Below, in pieces: positions 1 to 14,300 of a DNA stretch of 64,000 bases (position 1 is the first letter of the stretch; each line of letters opens with the position of its first letter). Source of the stretch: Lutjanus erythropterus. Lineage: Eukaryota; Chordata; Actinopteri; Lutjaniformes; Lutjanidae. The notes beneath the pieces were generated by a model, which saw only the letters and a list, made by a program, of their open reading frames with translations, did not search any database and was not told the DNA's origin. Location: contig CM034599.1 of NCBI GenBank assembly GCA_020091685.1, positions 1,617,641-1,681,640 on the forward strand. Direction: 5' to 3'. The position numbers and the translations under genes were made by a program.

Positions 1-1874
1 CAGCCCTCAGGAATGAGACACATCCACTACAGCGAGCCAATTATCAGAGCCAGCCGCTGCGCTCACAGCAGGAAATGACATCAGGGATACATGTCATTTG
101 TAGCGCTTGTCAGGGAAAATCAGCTTTACACCAAATCAAATGCAAACACCAGTTTAAGAGCAGAGTGGAAGAGACAGTTCAAAGTGAAATCTGATCAGAG
201 CTGCCAAACAACACGTCTGTAAATGTTCTCCAAGTTCTACCTGGCTGAGGCCATTAAGAACACGTCTGTGTGATCTGGTTCTTAAAAAAAAACACCGGCC
301 TGTTTTAATATGTTGATTTCTTGGTCACGGTAAAGCAGGTAGCACACAGCTCTCGGGTTGTTTGGCATTCGCTGATTTCATTTCAGAGACAGCAGAACAT
401 GGCACACGCTCTCCCATCTAGAGAGTTTAGATGCATAGAAATATAATACGTAGATGCCAGTTATTGCACAGATACGTCGATGTTGCCGCCATATTGGTGT
501 GGTCAAGACTGACCCGTGAACAAGTACATTTAAAGGGACAGCTGCCATTTTTCTCAGTAAAAAGCACTGAAACATTTAGATTTATCAAACAAATCTCACT
601 CGCATTACAATCGAGGGTTTATGAGCTAGGTGCTGGAAGTGACGGTCTGTTCCATGGCTGGTCCAATGTCCTCCCATCTTCTATTCATTTTGGTCAGGGT
701 CTCCAGCCCCTTTTGTTTCCTTTTGGTTGTACTTTTCAGTTTGATTCGAGTGTAAATAAATCTTAGGGTTTAACTGGTGAATTTTGTGTGGCGTCCTCTG
801 TTACATGTTACGGTTTTCAAGTTGTTTTTCTTTAGGGGGGCTGTGACAGCGAGTTAACACCAAAGATTTGGGATAAGCTAAAACTTGAAATCATGCCTAC
901 CTGCAAAATAATGTGGTCTGCAACATTTTAAAGCCTGTAAGTTTACTGGAATAATCAAAGTTCAAGGACACTGCGACATGTTGACACTCTTTATATCTAG
1001 TTTTTGACATATAACATTATATTAATGGTTTGATGGTGTTTGATGGAACATCAGGGAGAACGATGGAAGTAAGTCTCAGACTTTATTGTGTTATCTGTAT
1101 TATATGTGCTGGTACTGCTTTTACTATTGTATTTGATCCTTTGTCGAATAAACTAAACAGTCTATTAAAGGAAACGCACAAAAAGTCATAATGTCAGAGA
1201 CAACAAGCAAAGAATACAACCATCTGTAGTTAAAATCATTTCACTCACATCCACATCAAATCAAAGACTTACTAGAGAACGCTGATGGTTTTTATTTAGT
1301 CATTTTTTTAGTAAATACTTTTGTACTCTAACTCAAGAAGTTGTTTTGATGACAACATTTTACTTCTACTTGAGTCCTTGTTTTTGCAAAAGTAATGTTA
1401 CTTTTATTTGAGAACAAGTTTTGGCTACCTGACCACCTCTGAATATGACAGCGAACAAATCCTTTTGTTTTGTTTCCAGTAGCCTCAGACTTTTTCCTGC
1501 TCTTGTCTTGTTTGGGATTTGTGATTGGCTGTGCTTTCTGATCAGGAATCAGAGATAGATTTTCAACTCGGATGGCTTTTTCCAGAGAGAAACACAGCTC
1601 TGCCACCGACAGGTTATTCTTACCCAGACCAGAATGGAGGCGACGTTGACGACGACGTTGACGTCTACGTATACATGTCTATGGTTTAGATGGAGCAGGA
1701 GCCATGTTGAGGAGAGGAGTTTTAGTAAATTGCTCTGACTTCCTCTCACATTTTTGAACAGAAATAAAGTCTGACATGACAGTTTTCTGCCAAATGTGAG
1801 GGTGGACAGCCAGGCTGTGGTTGGAAAAATGAAGAATAAATGGAAACATAGGAGAGAGACAGAACCACTGATAC
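1..1874. other. fgfr1 intron after IIIc; no exon found
   Basis: I looked on the minus strand for the FGFR transmembrane exon (an LE-Y-L-E lead-in, a hydrophobic stretch, then K-S-DF) and found none. About 1,300-1,440 contains text like a common fish dispersed element built on AAGTACTTTTACT-type phrases (TTTTACTTCTACTTGAGTCC). 460-545 resembles sequence at 1,650-1,700 (GACGTTG/ATACGTCGATGTTG contexts). Otherwise plain AT-rich intron. Confidence 0.5.
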
Positions 1875-2019
1875 CTTCAAAAACGGTCAACCATGCAGAG
1901 TGATGAGAGAACCCGATAGAATTGCCCGCCAAGCAGGTATACTCCCCAGCGTCATCAAAAGACACATTTCTCAGTTGGAGGACTTCCATTTCCTTGTCCG
2001 TGGTGTTAAGGCCAGCGGT
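1875..2019 (-). CDS. fgfr1: fgfr1 alternative exon IIIc (second half of D3, mesenchymal-type)
   Basis: 145 nt, acceptor AG 2021-2020 (after TTATTTTCT), donor GT 1874-1873, phase 0 to 1. It encodes [20 protein letters not shown], then [20 protein letters not shown] and SAWLTVFEG. The second D3 cysteine is C332. The usual family residue after TAG is V; here it is L. It has the same phase as IIIb, so the two are mutually exclusive alternatives. It is the last fgfr1 exon I can find before the window ends. Confidence 0.95.
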
Positions 2020-2335
2020 CTAGAAAATAACAAAGGAAGCAGACCCGACAAGAGGCCCAAGAGGGGAAAGGAGACCATGAGTAAAAGGATTCTGAAAGAG
2101 AAAAGGGGATGGAGGAGCGTTCTCCTCCGCCATCCAACACCACCTGCCCAAAAAGTACCACCAGGAGCCCCCTGCTGAGGACTCTGTCAGAGAGAGCCCC
2201 CCCCCCAGTATCTGTTAGTGGAGGAGCTGTTAGGTGCTGAACCCACGCTGGGCCACCCATCACCACGTCAAATACCTCAGTCTCATCTCTACATGCAAGA
2301 GATGGGCAACATGGAAAACTCCACAGCAGAACAGG

Positions 2336-2395
<60 letters not shown>

Positions 2396-5300
2396 CTCTT
2401 TACTTCTATTAAAGGGACAGTTCAGATTATTTGAAGTGGGTGTGTATTATCTACAGTCTGTACCTACAGGACATGGTGGTCGGCGTGTCCCCAGTTTGGA
2501 GAAGCAGAAAGGAGTAAAACGTTCTTACAGGTGCTGAAAATCACTGAAAACACCTGAATCTTAATATATGTGTTTAAGGTTTGGAAAGTGCTTGGATTTT
2601 GATAAAATGCTTGAAACTACATGAAACCGTATTCTCATTACTTTCATAATAAATTGCAGGTATAGCAGGTATATAACTGCTGTTGCCTTAAAAAAATGAC
2701 AAGGATTTTTTAAAAAAAACTTATAAATGTTATGAAGTAAAATAATCTGAAAACATTCACAGGGTTGGGGGTTACAAAACAGATGAACAGCCTGGATTTG
2801 TCTTAAGAAGGCAAATTTCAACAAGAAAAGTGAAGAATAGCAGTGTATTTATGTGAACCGAATTTGACCCTTTAGTGGGCTGGTTTTGGCCTGTGACCGT
2901 ATGTTTGACACCCCTGGTTTAGAGTAATTGTTCTATATTGCCTCCACCAGGCTGTATAGAATATAAAGTGTACTTACAGACAGGTTAACCATTTTGAACC
3001 TTGAAAGTTTTTCCTTTAATTTGTCAACCTTTTGTATAACGTTATCATGACAACAGGATTTTGGTTGTTTATGGAACAATAACATTTGATTTAAGGTGAA
3101 GAAAAGGTGAAATAGAAATATTCTGAGCAAATGAATGTACATAAATAAATCATTTACCACAGCCGCAAGATACTGGAAAAACTTGAAAATGCACCTTGAA
3201 AAGTGACTTTGGAAAAGATTTAAGAACCCTGAATGTACTGCTGTGGACAGGATCAACAACAGAAGATATTTCAGCCACTTAAAAAAAAACAGTTTCAGTG
3301 AATTCAAGTGTATGCCATGTTTAAAATGTTTTCACCATGTTACTGTGCCATCAGACTCTCTTTTCTGTAAGCCAAATATCACCCTCACCAAACCAACCAA
3401 ACTCCATAGACAAAAATAGTCATTTGTCCTTGTAGGAAACCAGAGTTACTGTTCTACCGCTGCCTCGAGCAGAGTTTGTTTGTGTCATTGTGAGACTCAA
3501 GTGTTTTAAAAAGAATAGTTTGGATTCACTGAAGTCACACAATAATACAAATAAACTAACAGTTGAAGGCAGTGGTAGACCAGCAACTCCTGTGTTTTGC
3601 AAGGTAAAATTACCAGTTTCACGTGTGGAGTTTGGTTGGTTTGAAGAGAGAAATAATTGGCTTTTGTGTAACGGTGGTTTAATGCCAGAGAAGGCAGTCT
3701 GACAGTGAGGTAAAGCTGTGAAAATATAGTATACACTTACACTTCTACTGACTTTTAAGGTTTAAGTGTCCTTAAAATCCGATCCTGTCACAGTAGCACA
3801 TTGTTAGCTTCTGTGCAGACACGCCTGGGGGTGTGTCAACTGCCATCTACTGTAGGTAAAACACTGACTATTGATAAGTACCTTATACAATCCAACATCA
3901 AATAATCCGAACTACATACTCAGACAAATAGCAGGAGGTCTGTGAAACGTAGGTGAGCAGAGGAGGACAGCTGGAGGAAAACAAAGCTGGGAGAGAGAGT
4001 CTGTGAGCCGTGTACGGAGGACTTTGAAGGGCAAGGGAGCGAGAGTAATAGAAGAAGATGGCAAGAGAGGCCCTTATTAGGAGGGCACGGCACAGGCATG
4101 GGGCAGGAATGAGAACGGGTCCAACATAAACCTGAGACTAAACACTTTCAACTGTTCTGCTGGGAATTTTCCATAGCGTCATTTACAGTCAGGAGCACTG
4201 AGGCAGGAGAGAGGGAGGGTGAAACGGAGGAGGGAGGGAGGGAGGGAGGAGAGAAACAGCTGAGGTTGTCTCAAGTTATACGGCCCTAGTTTTTCCCCCG
4301 GTGGTCCTCCACTGTGTCGTCCCTGTGCTGCTGCAGCGTGGCGGTGGTGGTGGTGGTGGTTACCTGTGGGTTCATATCTGGTGACAGTCAGCCAGGCCGA
4401 CTGATTGGCCTCTCCTATATAATTGGACACTTTACATATATACTCTCCGCTCTCCTCCTCAGTCACATTGTAGAGGGTCAGCACCTGAGCGTCCGAGCTA
4501 TTGACCCCAGAATGCTGGAAATAAAAACATGTCATGTGCAGCACAGACAAAAAGCAGCAGAAACAGGATCAAACTCAAGGAAAGAACTCATGAAAAGCAG
4601 TTTTTGATTTGTGTTCAGGTTGTGCTCTAGCAGGGAACCCTAGATTTGTAAAACTCTTGTGAGATTTGGAGGGGTTGTTTCTTGATTGGGCACAATTCTG
4701 TTTTATAATGTAACAATGCTGTGGTTAGAGTTAGTTAGAGTAAAGGAAAGACCACGATTTGGGTTAAAATCATTTGTGAGGTCTGGGGTTCCCTTCTAGA
4801 CATAAACTTATGTTCAGAGTAGGGTTGAATTATTGATTCTGATTCTGCTTCTCAGTTCTGGTCCTCATTGTTTCCCTGTTTTGATTCCAATATGATAAAA
4901 AAAAAGGTCAAATGTTTACATCCTGTTATGGTATCTTCCTTTTTTGTTAACTTTATGTACCTTTGCCCACACAGAAGGTAGCAGGCTGTGTTCAGTTCTT
5001 TTCATCTTCAATTATTCTGTTGATTATTTTGTTGATTAATCAATTATTTATCAATCAGTGGTTTGGTCTGTAACATGACCAAAAATGGTGAAAAATGCCA
5101 CGCCACAGCCAATCACGATACGGGAAACTGACACGCTGTGATGTTGATGCTTCAGGTAGACATGGCCTTGCAGATAATTATCCTTTGTTTCTTTAGGAAC
5201 TGATAAGCCGAACTGAAATTTAAAGTTTTTATACGAGTTACAACAGTGAGATGAAGTTTATTCAGGATGCATTTTTACAGATAATACTGTGTTTCTAAGA

Positions 5301-8276
5301 AAACAACTGACAGCAACATGAAGATGAAATCTAATCCAAATTCCTCCATTTTCCTTTTTCGTTACATAAACAGATTTAACTGGCTTGTTGCAGCAGATTG
5401 GTCACAGCAGGTTCCTACCTTGAGGACACGGACATACGGTAACCCATCAGGACCGACTCGGCTCCCGTTGACCTCAATGTGCTTCAGCCACTGGATGTGA
5501 GGCTGGGGGTCGCTGAACACCTTGCACTCAAACTCCACGTCGCTGCCCACCACCGCGGTGCGGTTAGCGGGCAGGCCAGCCTGCAGGATCGGCCTGTGAG
5601 GAGAGCGCTCTGCAACACAAACACACACGGATGTTAGTTTAAAAGTTTGTTGAGCACTGGAGCAAACACACAGTATCAAAAGACAAACACATGTGCAATA
5701 AATCGAAGGTACACACGGCTGAGAAATAAAACCTGTGACACGTCATGGTTTTCTTCCTGGAAATGACCGGGGCAGACGGTAAACGAAGGTGCCCGTATAA
5801 TTTGATCCGATACTGTGTAATTTCACAAGTTATAGACTATAATTTCTCATATGCCGCTATTTCCCAGCTATATTCTGCTCGTGTAATTATTAAGAGCTGG
5901 CCACAATAGACAGGAGAGCAAGTTAAGTGTTTGATCTGCAGCCGTTACTGTGAAACAAAATGTTCTGCGGCTCCATTTTGATGACTGATAACTCTCTTAA
6001 GTAAACTCACAAGCCAAGCTGCTGGCAGGATGTCAACTGACCAGGCTTCTCTGACCGAGACGTCCGCAGGGACGAGCGCTTGTGACAAAACCCTCCCCTC
6101 AATAAGACGCTCTCACTGCTCATCAGAGTCTGGACCTCCGCTGAGGTCAGGAGAAAAGCTCAGGGGATGAGGATGACGGAGGAAGTGGGACTGTGATTTA
6201 TAGAAGCGATGGTGTAAGAGCGAGTCACAGTGCAGGTCCAGGAGGAGTAATCACTTCTCTCCTCTACATGGATCCATCACTCAAGACTCAAGTAAACAGG
6301 CTTAATCTATCAAATGGCTGACAAAAACACCCAGTTCACCCAGTTCAGCCCACACCAAGGCTCCATGCAGCATGTCTACATGAATCAGCAAGTTAAAGAC
6401 TTTTAAAATCCACCTTTTAATTATATTTAAGGCCAATTTTGCAACAAAATTAAACAATAAATATAAAACTATAGGTGTAGTGTTCTGAGTAAATGCAATG
6501 CAAAGTGCAAACTAAAGCACACTGAAAGTCAAGCATATGCCAAACCTGGAAAACATTATGGTTAAAATCAAGCATTTTCCAAACTTTCAAGACTTTGTAT
6601 GAAGCCCTCTAAGGATCACATTTGATTGGTTCATCGGGTTTACAGTCGACACTTACCGACAACATCCAGCTGGTAGGTGTGATTGATGCTGCCGTACTGG
6701 TTTTCCACCACACAGGTGTAGTTTCCCTTGTCAGAGGGAACTACAGACTCCATGATGATGGTCCACACATGGTCACGGACCTGAAAGTTTGGGAGAAAAA
6801 TTAGTTACAGTTACAGGTGTTGGGATACAGAACAGTACCTGATTACCACAAACAAAAACCATACAGTCCACATTTGTTTGGCTAATGAACGCATGATTAC
6901 AGCCAAAATGTGGAATATTGATTCTGACAATCATACATGAACCGACCAGACGTTTTGGTGATTTTGGCGCTCGTAAACCATCGAATTCAATGTTTGCAGC
7001 TTGATCATTTGTCTGGATGACTGGAGGGAGACTAATACCTCCGTTACCAAAATCTGCACGCAGCTTTTTGATGATGTCGGCTGTAAAAGGGTCTTCATGA
7101 TCTACATAAGCAAGTAAGACCATCAGCAAGACATCTGGCTATTTGTAAAGAGTTATTCTGAAAACCCGACACCAGGTCAGATTCAACTGAAACATTTTAC
7201 AGCATGCTGATTGGAAGAGTCTTTTTTCACATTTTCAAAGGAAAATTTGTTTTAAAAAGAAGCGGAGGAGATTATTTTTCTTCAGATAATTTTATTTTTG
7301 ACATTATATTTTGTGCTTATGGTGGTGGAGACACTACTGCTTTTGTCCACAGGGACCTCCAAAATCCACACAGTTCCTTGTAGCAGGTTTAACATCACAA
7401 AATCCTTTGGATGATGATCCGTTTCTAGGGACTAGCTCTTCGCCTTTGTTTTGCCAGCCTGCTCTCTGTATTTTACTCTTCGACAGCCGCAACATCCAGG
7501 AGATTTTGCACAGGCTGCCACTGCAGTTTGGCCGGCTGGTTGTTCAGACAGCACTTGATTTAATATGCATCAGAGGTTTCTATGAGTGGAGCGTGCATTT
7601 TAAACGTCGATATCGCAGTCGATCATGTTCATTTAATTGTGCAAGGCCAAAACCGTGACTGAGATTGATATTTGATTAATTGTTCAACAGTGCATCATCA
7701 AACGGATGGTTTATTGTATGAGACAGAGCTGAGTGGTGTCGGTTTCTTCACTGACAAAATTGCTCACTGCAGGTCATTTTAATTCCTGTCCACAGTAGAA
7801 ACAGTACAGCTCTAAGAACTGTACTGTCAGTTCTTAAGAGCTATATGTGAATGAAGCCAGCGGGGAGCCAATCACAGCATCAGAGACGGAGCTAGACTGC
7901 AAAAACCTGAAATAACTGGTGAAGTTTTCTCCATGTTTTCTCTCAATATGAATTGTCATAAATCAAAGTTTTGTTCATTTTAAAGCCACAGCTAACAAGG
8001 TCGATGATGTGTGATGTGATGATAACAAGATAACACACTGCTCCCTCTTCCTGTGACACAACCCCGTGTTCGTTAATCAGCGGATCTTTGTCCTACCTAA
8101 CAGAAACCAGGGGAACATGGGCACATGTTTTCTACCCCAACCTGTCTTATTAGCACCAACTTATGTCTGGCTCTTTTTTTCCAAGACATATTATAGTTTT
8201 TCTTCCATAAATCTGCCAGAACCGGCAGTGTGTGATTAACCAATGGACCTCTAAGGCAATGGCAACATCAAACATG

Positions 8277-8337
<61 letters not shown>

Positions 8338-11300
8338 AGCCATACGGTTTCCCTCATTTAGCTAAAAACGTGATGAGGGAGTCCAGCTGCCTGCTGCCAG
8401 ATGTGCTGTGCTTGGCTTCACATACATGTGGTCCACATTAGTCCCTCCCTCCTGCACGTCTCGATGCAGACGATATGAACAATAGAAGCCCGGCCATAAA
8501 AGCAAAAAGTGTGGGAGGGATGAGAGACGTCCCCGGCCGCTGATGCAGCCCTTTGCACCTTGACTGAAAAAACAGCAGCCAGATGGTGAAGTATGCTGCC
8601 TGGCTGGCTGGCTGGGTGGGGGTCTTGGGTGGAGGGGGGCAAAGGCAGCAGGCAGCTGAGAGGAAACTCCTAAATGTGTCCCAGCTGGGGAGGGAGATGG
8701 GAAGCACGAGACAAGGCTGGACTAGCACACACCTTGATGGGATGAGCAGATGCAGGAATTAGGAGGGTGAACATGTGTGCACACCCCACACCTGTGAGGC
8801 CACTGCCACTGAGCGCAGCTATTCACACAGAAGCCAACGTGAAGGTACGTCAAGCACAGTTACAGCGGCTGCTCACTAACAGTCGAGCAAATGTTTTTCC
8901 AAACACAGAGCTGGACTGGCTTGAGGATTGGGAACTTTGTGTGCATGACACAAAAAGAAAGAGAAATTAATCCAAAAAATATTCTGGTTATGTTTTGCAA
9001 CTGTAAACAGCTTGAGAGAAGTTATCCCAGTTTCAAAAACCTACAACAGAAACCAGGACACAGAGACACATAAACACATTTTCCAGGTTTTGAAACCACT
9101 TCGTATCGTCTGAGATTTCGAGAAATCAAGAGCCGCCTGCTGGTAGACAATCAGAACCCTGCGTACTGTTATGATCATGTGTACCGTGTTTTTCATGTCA
9201 TATCCTGAATATGATCAAAACCAGGATAAACACAAATATGCTTAAAACTTTATTTCTCCACCCTAGAAGTCAAACTATTTTCTGATGCCCTCGAAAAATG
9301 TATGTAAATAATTAAAGGACCAAAATAATTAGTGCAACAACCAGCTGACGAGGGTAAATCTTCGGCTGGGGGCTGCCCTGATTTTTTACAGCTTCTTAAT
9401 GCATCGTGACCATATTTATAAGGTTGTGCATTGATACAATGACTGGCTTTCATAACCTCCTTCCTTCCTCCCAATAGGAAATGACTGATGGCTTTATAAA
9501 GGCACAGACCAAGTCTTAAAAACATATTAACTATGTTGATGTCACCATTACAGTAAATGGTAGCGGCTGAAACTGGTTTATTGGTATATAACAGATCCGG
9601 CCCACACCTTTTATCCACCACACCTCTGCTAAGTAGATCCAGAGGCTTCAGTAAACTGTCTTATCAACTGTTATAACCTCATAGTTTATCAGCAGCTGGC
9701 GTCACATCAGGATACAGCCAGCTTGAACATAGGAAGATGTTGACAAACGAAGTAATCGCATCATATATCACCCAGTGTTTCCCCTTCAATATTTACTGCA
9801 TCAGGTGAAATGAAGATGACGTTACTGAAGCGGACGACAACTTGTTACATTACTGTTACTGCAATAATACTTAATATACTGGATTATATGGATGATTATC
9901 ATTAAGTGCACTGTCACAAACGTTAGCTTCAGTGGGGTAACTAGATGAAATGTCAGGTGCTCAGTGTGTTAAGCTGCTGGTGCTTTCAGTTTAGCTAGCT
10001 AACCACACAGTCTGATGAAATCTGAATGTGACTGCAGCTTAAAAGAAATATTTCTTATTTCAAGGCCAGGACATCTCTGCAGCGCTACAGTACTTTGTTA
10101 TGATGCTGCTTTGTCGCTTCTGTGATGTCCATGTTGTGATTTAAGAAGATATAAAACAGATAAAAGCAGCAAAGTCTCATATTTTGCGGAGCAGGAAACA
10201 GATGTGGGAATTCTTCTAAAATATGATCCTTTAACTTAACTGTTTGTTTGTCCAGGTCTGAATGTTCTACTGCAGACAGCGGGTATCATGGTATTTGTAC
10301 TGCTGCGTGGATGTAATTACAGAAAAGACGATGCACTGATACCCAGAACGAGGACAGCCAGTGTTATCCTTCATCCAAACACCTGGCTAAGATTGCCCAC
10401 CTGGAGGTATCATTACTGCTGCACAACGTTGCTTTTTGTGGTGTCGGGTTTCATCTTGCATCGTTTCTCAGGTCAAATGTGAAACTTGCCTCTACAGGAA
10501 GTGTTTCTGACTCCAGGGGAGGGGGAGGTGGTGACGGTGATCTAATGTGCAGATGAGATCACCGACACATCTCCGCTCATAGTGAATGAGTTTGAGTGAT
10601 TCGATAAAACATGCTGAAGGAGGAGAATATTTTTATTGTTTACCTTGAAGCCTCCGATTCGGTGGTCTCTCTTGAACTCTTTGCCGTTCTTGTACCATTT
10701 CAGAGTGGGAGTTGGGTTGCCGCTGGCCTGGCATCGAAACTTCACCGTCTTGCTGGCTGGAACGGCGTGAAGCTTTTTCTCCATTTTCTCTGGATGAGCC
10801 CACTGTGGAGGCATCGCTGAAGAATGAGACAGAACAAAGTCAATTAGCAGCTGAGAAGCAAAAATACCTGTATCCATATCAAACTAAGTAATACAGAAAA
10901 GAAAGGCTTAAAACACACTTGAAGTAGCCTGAATTTCAAGCTCCTTTTATAGAGGATATTATATAATGATCCCTCTGTCATGGCGGAGAGGTTTGTAACC
11001 TGGGAACATCCTTGCTGGGATCAACAGCTCCTGGTAGGAGCTATTACTTTACCCAGGAACGAGGAAACTTTAAAGGAATTCAATGCATTTCCACTGCAGG
11101 GACGTTATTTTACCCCCAAAAAAGGCCCTGCTCAGGGGGTAGTATTTTCCAAAAGTACAGGAACTCTGGGGTGGGGCCTGCAGGGCTGAACATTTTTGAT
11201 CGGTCGCATTTGGCAGCATCTTATTTCAGCTACCATTTTTACCATTTTTGAAAGTCTGCAGCTATAAAACCAGTTGTTTTTTTCATCATTGTGCATCACA

Positions 11301-14300
11301 TCAACATGGAGTTACAGAGGAAAGACATCTGGACTGACAACAAAGTCCATTTATGTAGTTGCACATAAAAGGATGTTTTTCATCTGTCAGTGGACTAATT
11401 CAGCTACTTTTTGCAGGTCTTTAGACTACATTGGAAAAGCAGACAACAACAGGCTGAGGGAACCTTTTAGTGGCTTGAAAAGTTCTTCCTGGGACTGAAA
11501 GTTTTGGGTACTTTAGGTGGAAACATGTTGTTTCAGACAGCTGAGGGACTTCAAAGCTCACACTGGCAATGATAGAGAAACCCAGAGGGGGCTGACTGGG
11601 AGAAATGGCCAACCTGAACCTGAGTGGTGCTTTTTATTGGACTTCTGTGCTCGTCATTAATTGGCCATAACAAACACCATGTTCACATGGTGATTCATAT
11701 GTTTACCAGAACACGCTGGACTCATTATCATCGGCCTCAGGATGCCCCGGGAGGAGCTGAAACATCGCTGCAGAGAGGGACACATGAACTACGTTGCTTA
11801 TGCCAAGTTCACACCACAGGACTGTATCTCTGATTTTTCACTCAAAAACATTTTTTTTAAGATCACAGACAAAGACAAAATCCCCAGATCAGAAGCAAAC
11901 TGGCGGTTCATCTCCATGTGTGAACTCTTCAAAGATGCCGCCTTGAAGGCGCCTGAAATCCATCAAGCAGACATTATATCTTGTCATATTGGGGATGGAT
12001 GGAGGAGCCATGCAATGAACTACAGCCAATGAGAGCAGACACGGGGGAGGAAGAGGAGACGAGTCAAGAAGGAGAAACGGAAGAGCACCAGGGAAGCAGC
12101 CAGAAAAGACCAAATATAGAAAAAAATAGCAAAAAGTAGTTTAAAAAGGAGAAGCAGTAGTTATAAAATTATAGAGTAGTTTGAACTAGCTCTAGGTCTC
12201 ATACAACAATCACTCTTACTCTTTGATGCCATTTTCATTCGTGAACACTTCCTGACATAAGGTGCAGGGAGTTATTATCTCATGCACATGAACTCAAATG
12301 CACACAGTTCAATGACGTGGCGTGTTCGTACGAGCCTTTCATATGAAAAAAAAAGTCAGAAAAATACAAAAGAATACGAATACAAAAGTGTTCTTGAATG
12401 AGGCCCAGTGTTCCTCCTGGTCAAAGACCAGCTGTCACTGATCAGTCATGAAGTGTGTAAATCACAAGGACCTCAAGATTCACAACTTCAAGACAGAAAG
12501 TCATGTACTGTGACCAAAGCTTTAGCCTGCTGCCACCATGACACGGCCTGACAGCAGAAAATGGATGGATTACATAATACACGTTCACCCAAAACAAGAT
12601 TTCTAAATGACAGTCACAGGACTTGGCAGTATTGGATGAGTAGGGACCTTTAAATAAAAAGAAAATCACTTTTTTTTAGATGCTGTGGCTTTAAACTGGC
12701 CTCAGTTAAGTAAAGTCATGCTGTGTGAGTTTCAGGGAGAGATAAAGCTCTGAGGAGTCAGAGTACAAAGTCAAGGTCGGCATGCCTGCTGGATTCTTAG
12801 TGGGCAGAGTGGGTAGAAGCAGCCAGATGATGAAGCCTGAGTGTCTTAATTACTCCAGAGACAAATTGGAAGACATCTTAGGTTAACCACGTTTAGTCAC
12901 CGCAGGGACATTCCTCATGTAAAAGCTGTCACCGGGGTAGTGAAAACCCTCTGATTCACAGTGAAATCATTCACACAAACGTGACCCACACACACATGGC
13001 GGGACCATAATTGAATTATAAAGCTCTCAAATCACTGACCATGACCATTACTCATAACCCTGTGACTCTGGGCAGGAGAGTAATGACCATTTTGTTGCAG
13101 GAGAATTAGAAACGTGAAGAGATCAGCACACTTACGCAGCAGTTTCTGACTGCCCAACAGTTTGGCTTCCTCTGACGAAGACTCCTCATCTTCGTCGTCA
13201 TCCTCAGACGAGGCCAGGGTGTCAACTAGTGAAACACAAAGAAAAACGGTTCTGTTTAGACTGATACGTGGATGGGTTTTCAGCCACACACCATTTTTCA
13301 GATATAAAAAAGATAAAAACAGGACATTTCAGTATTATTAACAACAGGTTAACTAGATCTTGAGCAGCAGGAGACATAACTGTCCCAAGAAGGACACCAT
13401 ATTTTGGCTGACAGTTTTTGAAATAAGATTAGACTTTCTTAATCCCGAAGGAAATTCTTGTCCCAGATTGCTCCAAAGTTACAGTAACTTAAAAACAACA
13501 ACAAGAGCATCAAATTAATGAAATATAAATAGAAAATATAAAGTCAATGCATAGGAACAGTAAGAAAAAGAAAAAAAATAAAATACTTTGCTTTCACTTC
13601 TCTGCACAGTCTCTATAAGTTTACCTGTGACGTTGAAGAAGACGCTGTGGTTGCCGAAGGTGGTGCAGGCGTACAAACCAGAGTCCGACAGCTCCACCGT
13701 CTCGATCTCCAGCTGCCCGTTGCGGATGTGTGTGTGTTCTCCGTCCACGACTGCCACATGGTCTTTGGTCCAGTTGACAGCGTGGGGGGAGTCTCTGGCA
13801 GAGCAGCTCAGATCCAGACGATCCCCGGGATAGAGGGTGAAGAGCTCGGCCTGCGTTTCCACAGACACTGCCAAAGAAAATAGGAGGACACGGTTTTATT
13901 TCAACAGCTCAGTGACTTTATTTAATTATAAATTCAAGACCGGCTCCATGAACATGTAAAAAAGTTAATATCTTTGGCACAAACTAATTATATGTTGCAC
14001 ACTTGAAGTCCTTCACAGTAGGATAACCACAGGGATTATTCCTACTCAAATAATCAGCACAATATCTTGATATAAATAATAAAATAGCAACAGACGGGGA
14101 ACAGAGAAACTAAAATGTTCACATAATGCAGCTGTATCTGAGCTGTACACACATCCAAAAGTGCTTCAGTCATAAAACGTGGTCCAACAGACAGCAGAAA
14201 AGTCCTTCCTTGATTTCCTCCCGGCAAACCGCCGGCCCAACCTCTCCCCCAAATTAAATCATATCCCAAATTAGTTAAGGCCCCATCGTCAGGCAGGAGA

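Larger units (their letters stand above)
2020..4363 (-). promoter_or_regulatory. Intron between IIIb and IIIc; candidate splicing-control region at 2,107-2,270
   Basis: On the sense (minus) strand, 2267-2243 and 2167-2131 are rich in UGG: TGGTGATGGGTGG, CTGGTGGTAC, GGGCAGGTGGTGTTGGATGG. A perfect-arm hairpin (7 bp, 3-nt bulge, 4 bp, 4-nt loop) spans 2107-2135. In mammalian FGFR2, ESRP proteins bind UGG-rich elements in the equivalent intron to favour IIIb and silence IIIc. Placing such an element here is inference. The rest of the intron carries a CA microsatellite and two dispersed-repeat fragments. Confidence 0.35.

Noticed and set aside
1..1874. fgfr1 transmembrane exon
   Set aside because: Searched for on the minus strand; no hydrophobic segment with FGFR flanks found.
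4250..4363. TGG repeat beside the IIIb donor as an ESRP-type site
   Set aside because: The TGG run is on the plus strand; the fgfr1 RNA carries ACC repeats there.
4179..4363. Poly-His reading frame continuing from exon IIIb
   Set aside because: It is read-through of the IIIb donor; family sequence stops at the splice site.
7311..7658. 115-codon plus ORF in fgfr1 intron
   Set aside because: No family similarity; likely chance or repeat-derived.
13588..13883. Plus-strand ORFs over fgfr1 D1 exon
   Set aside because: Shadow frames of a well-matched exon.
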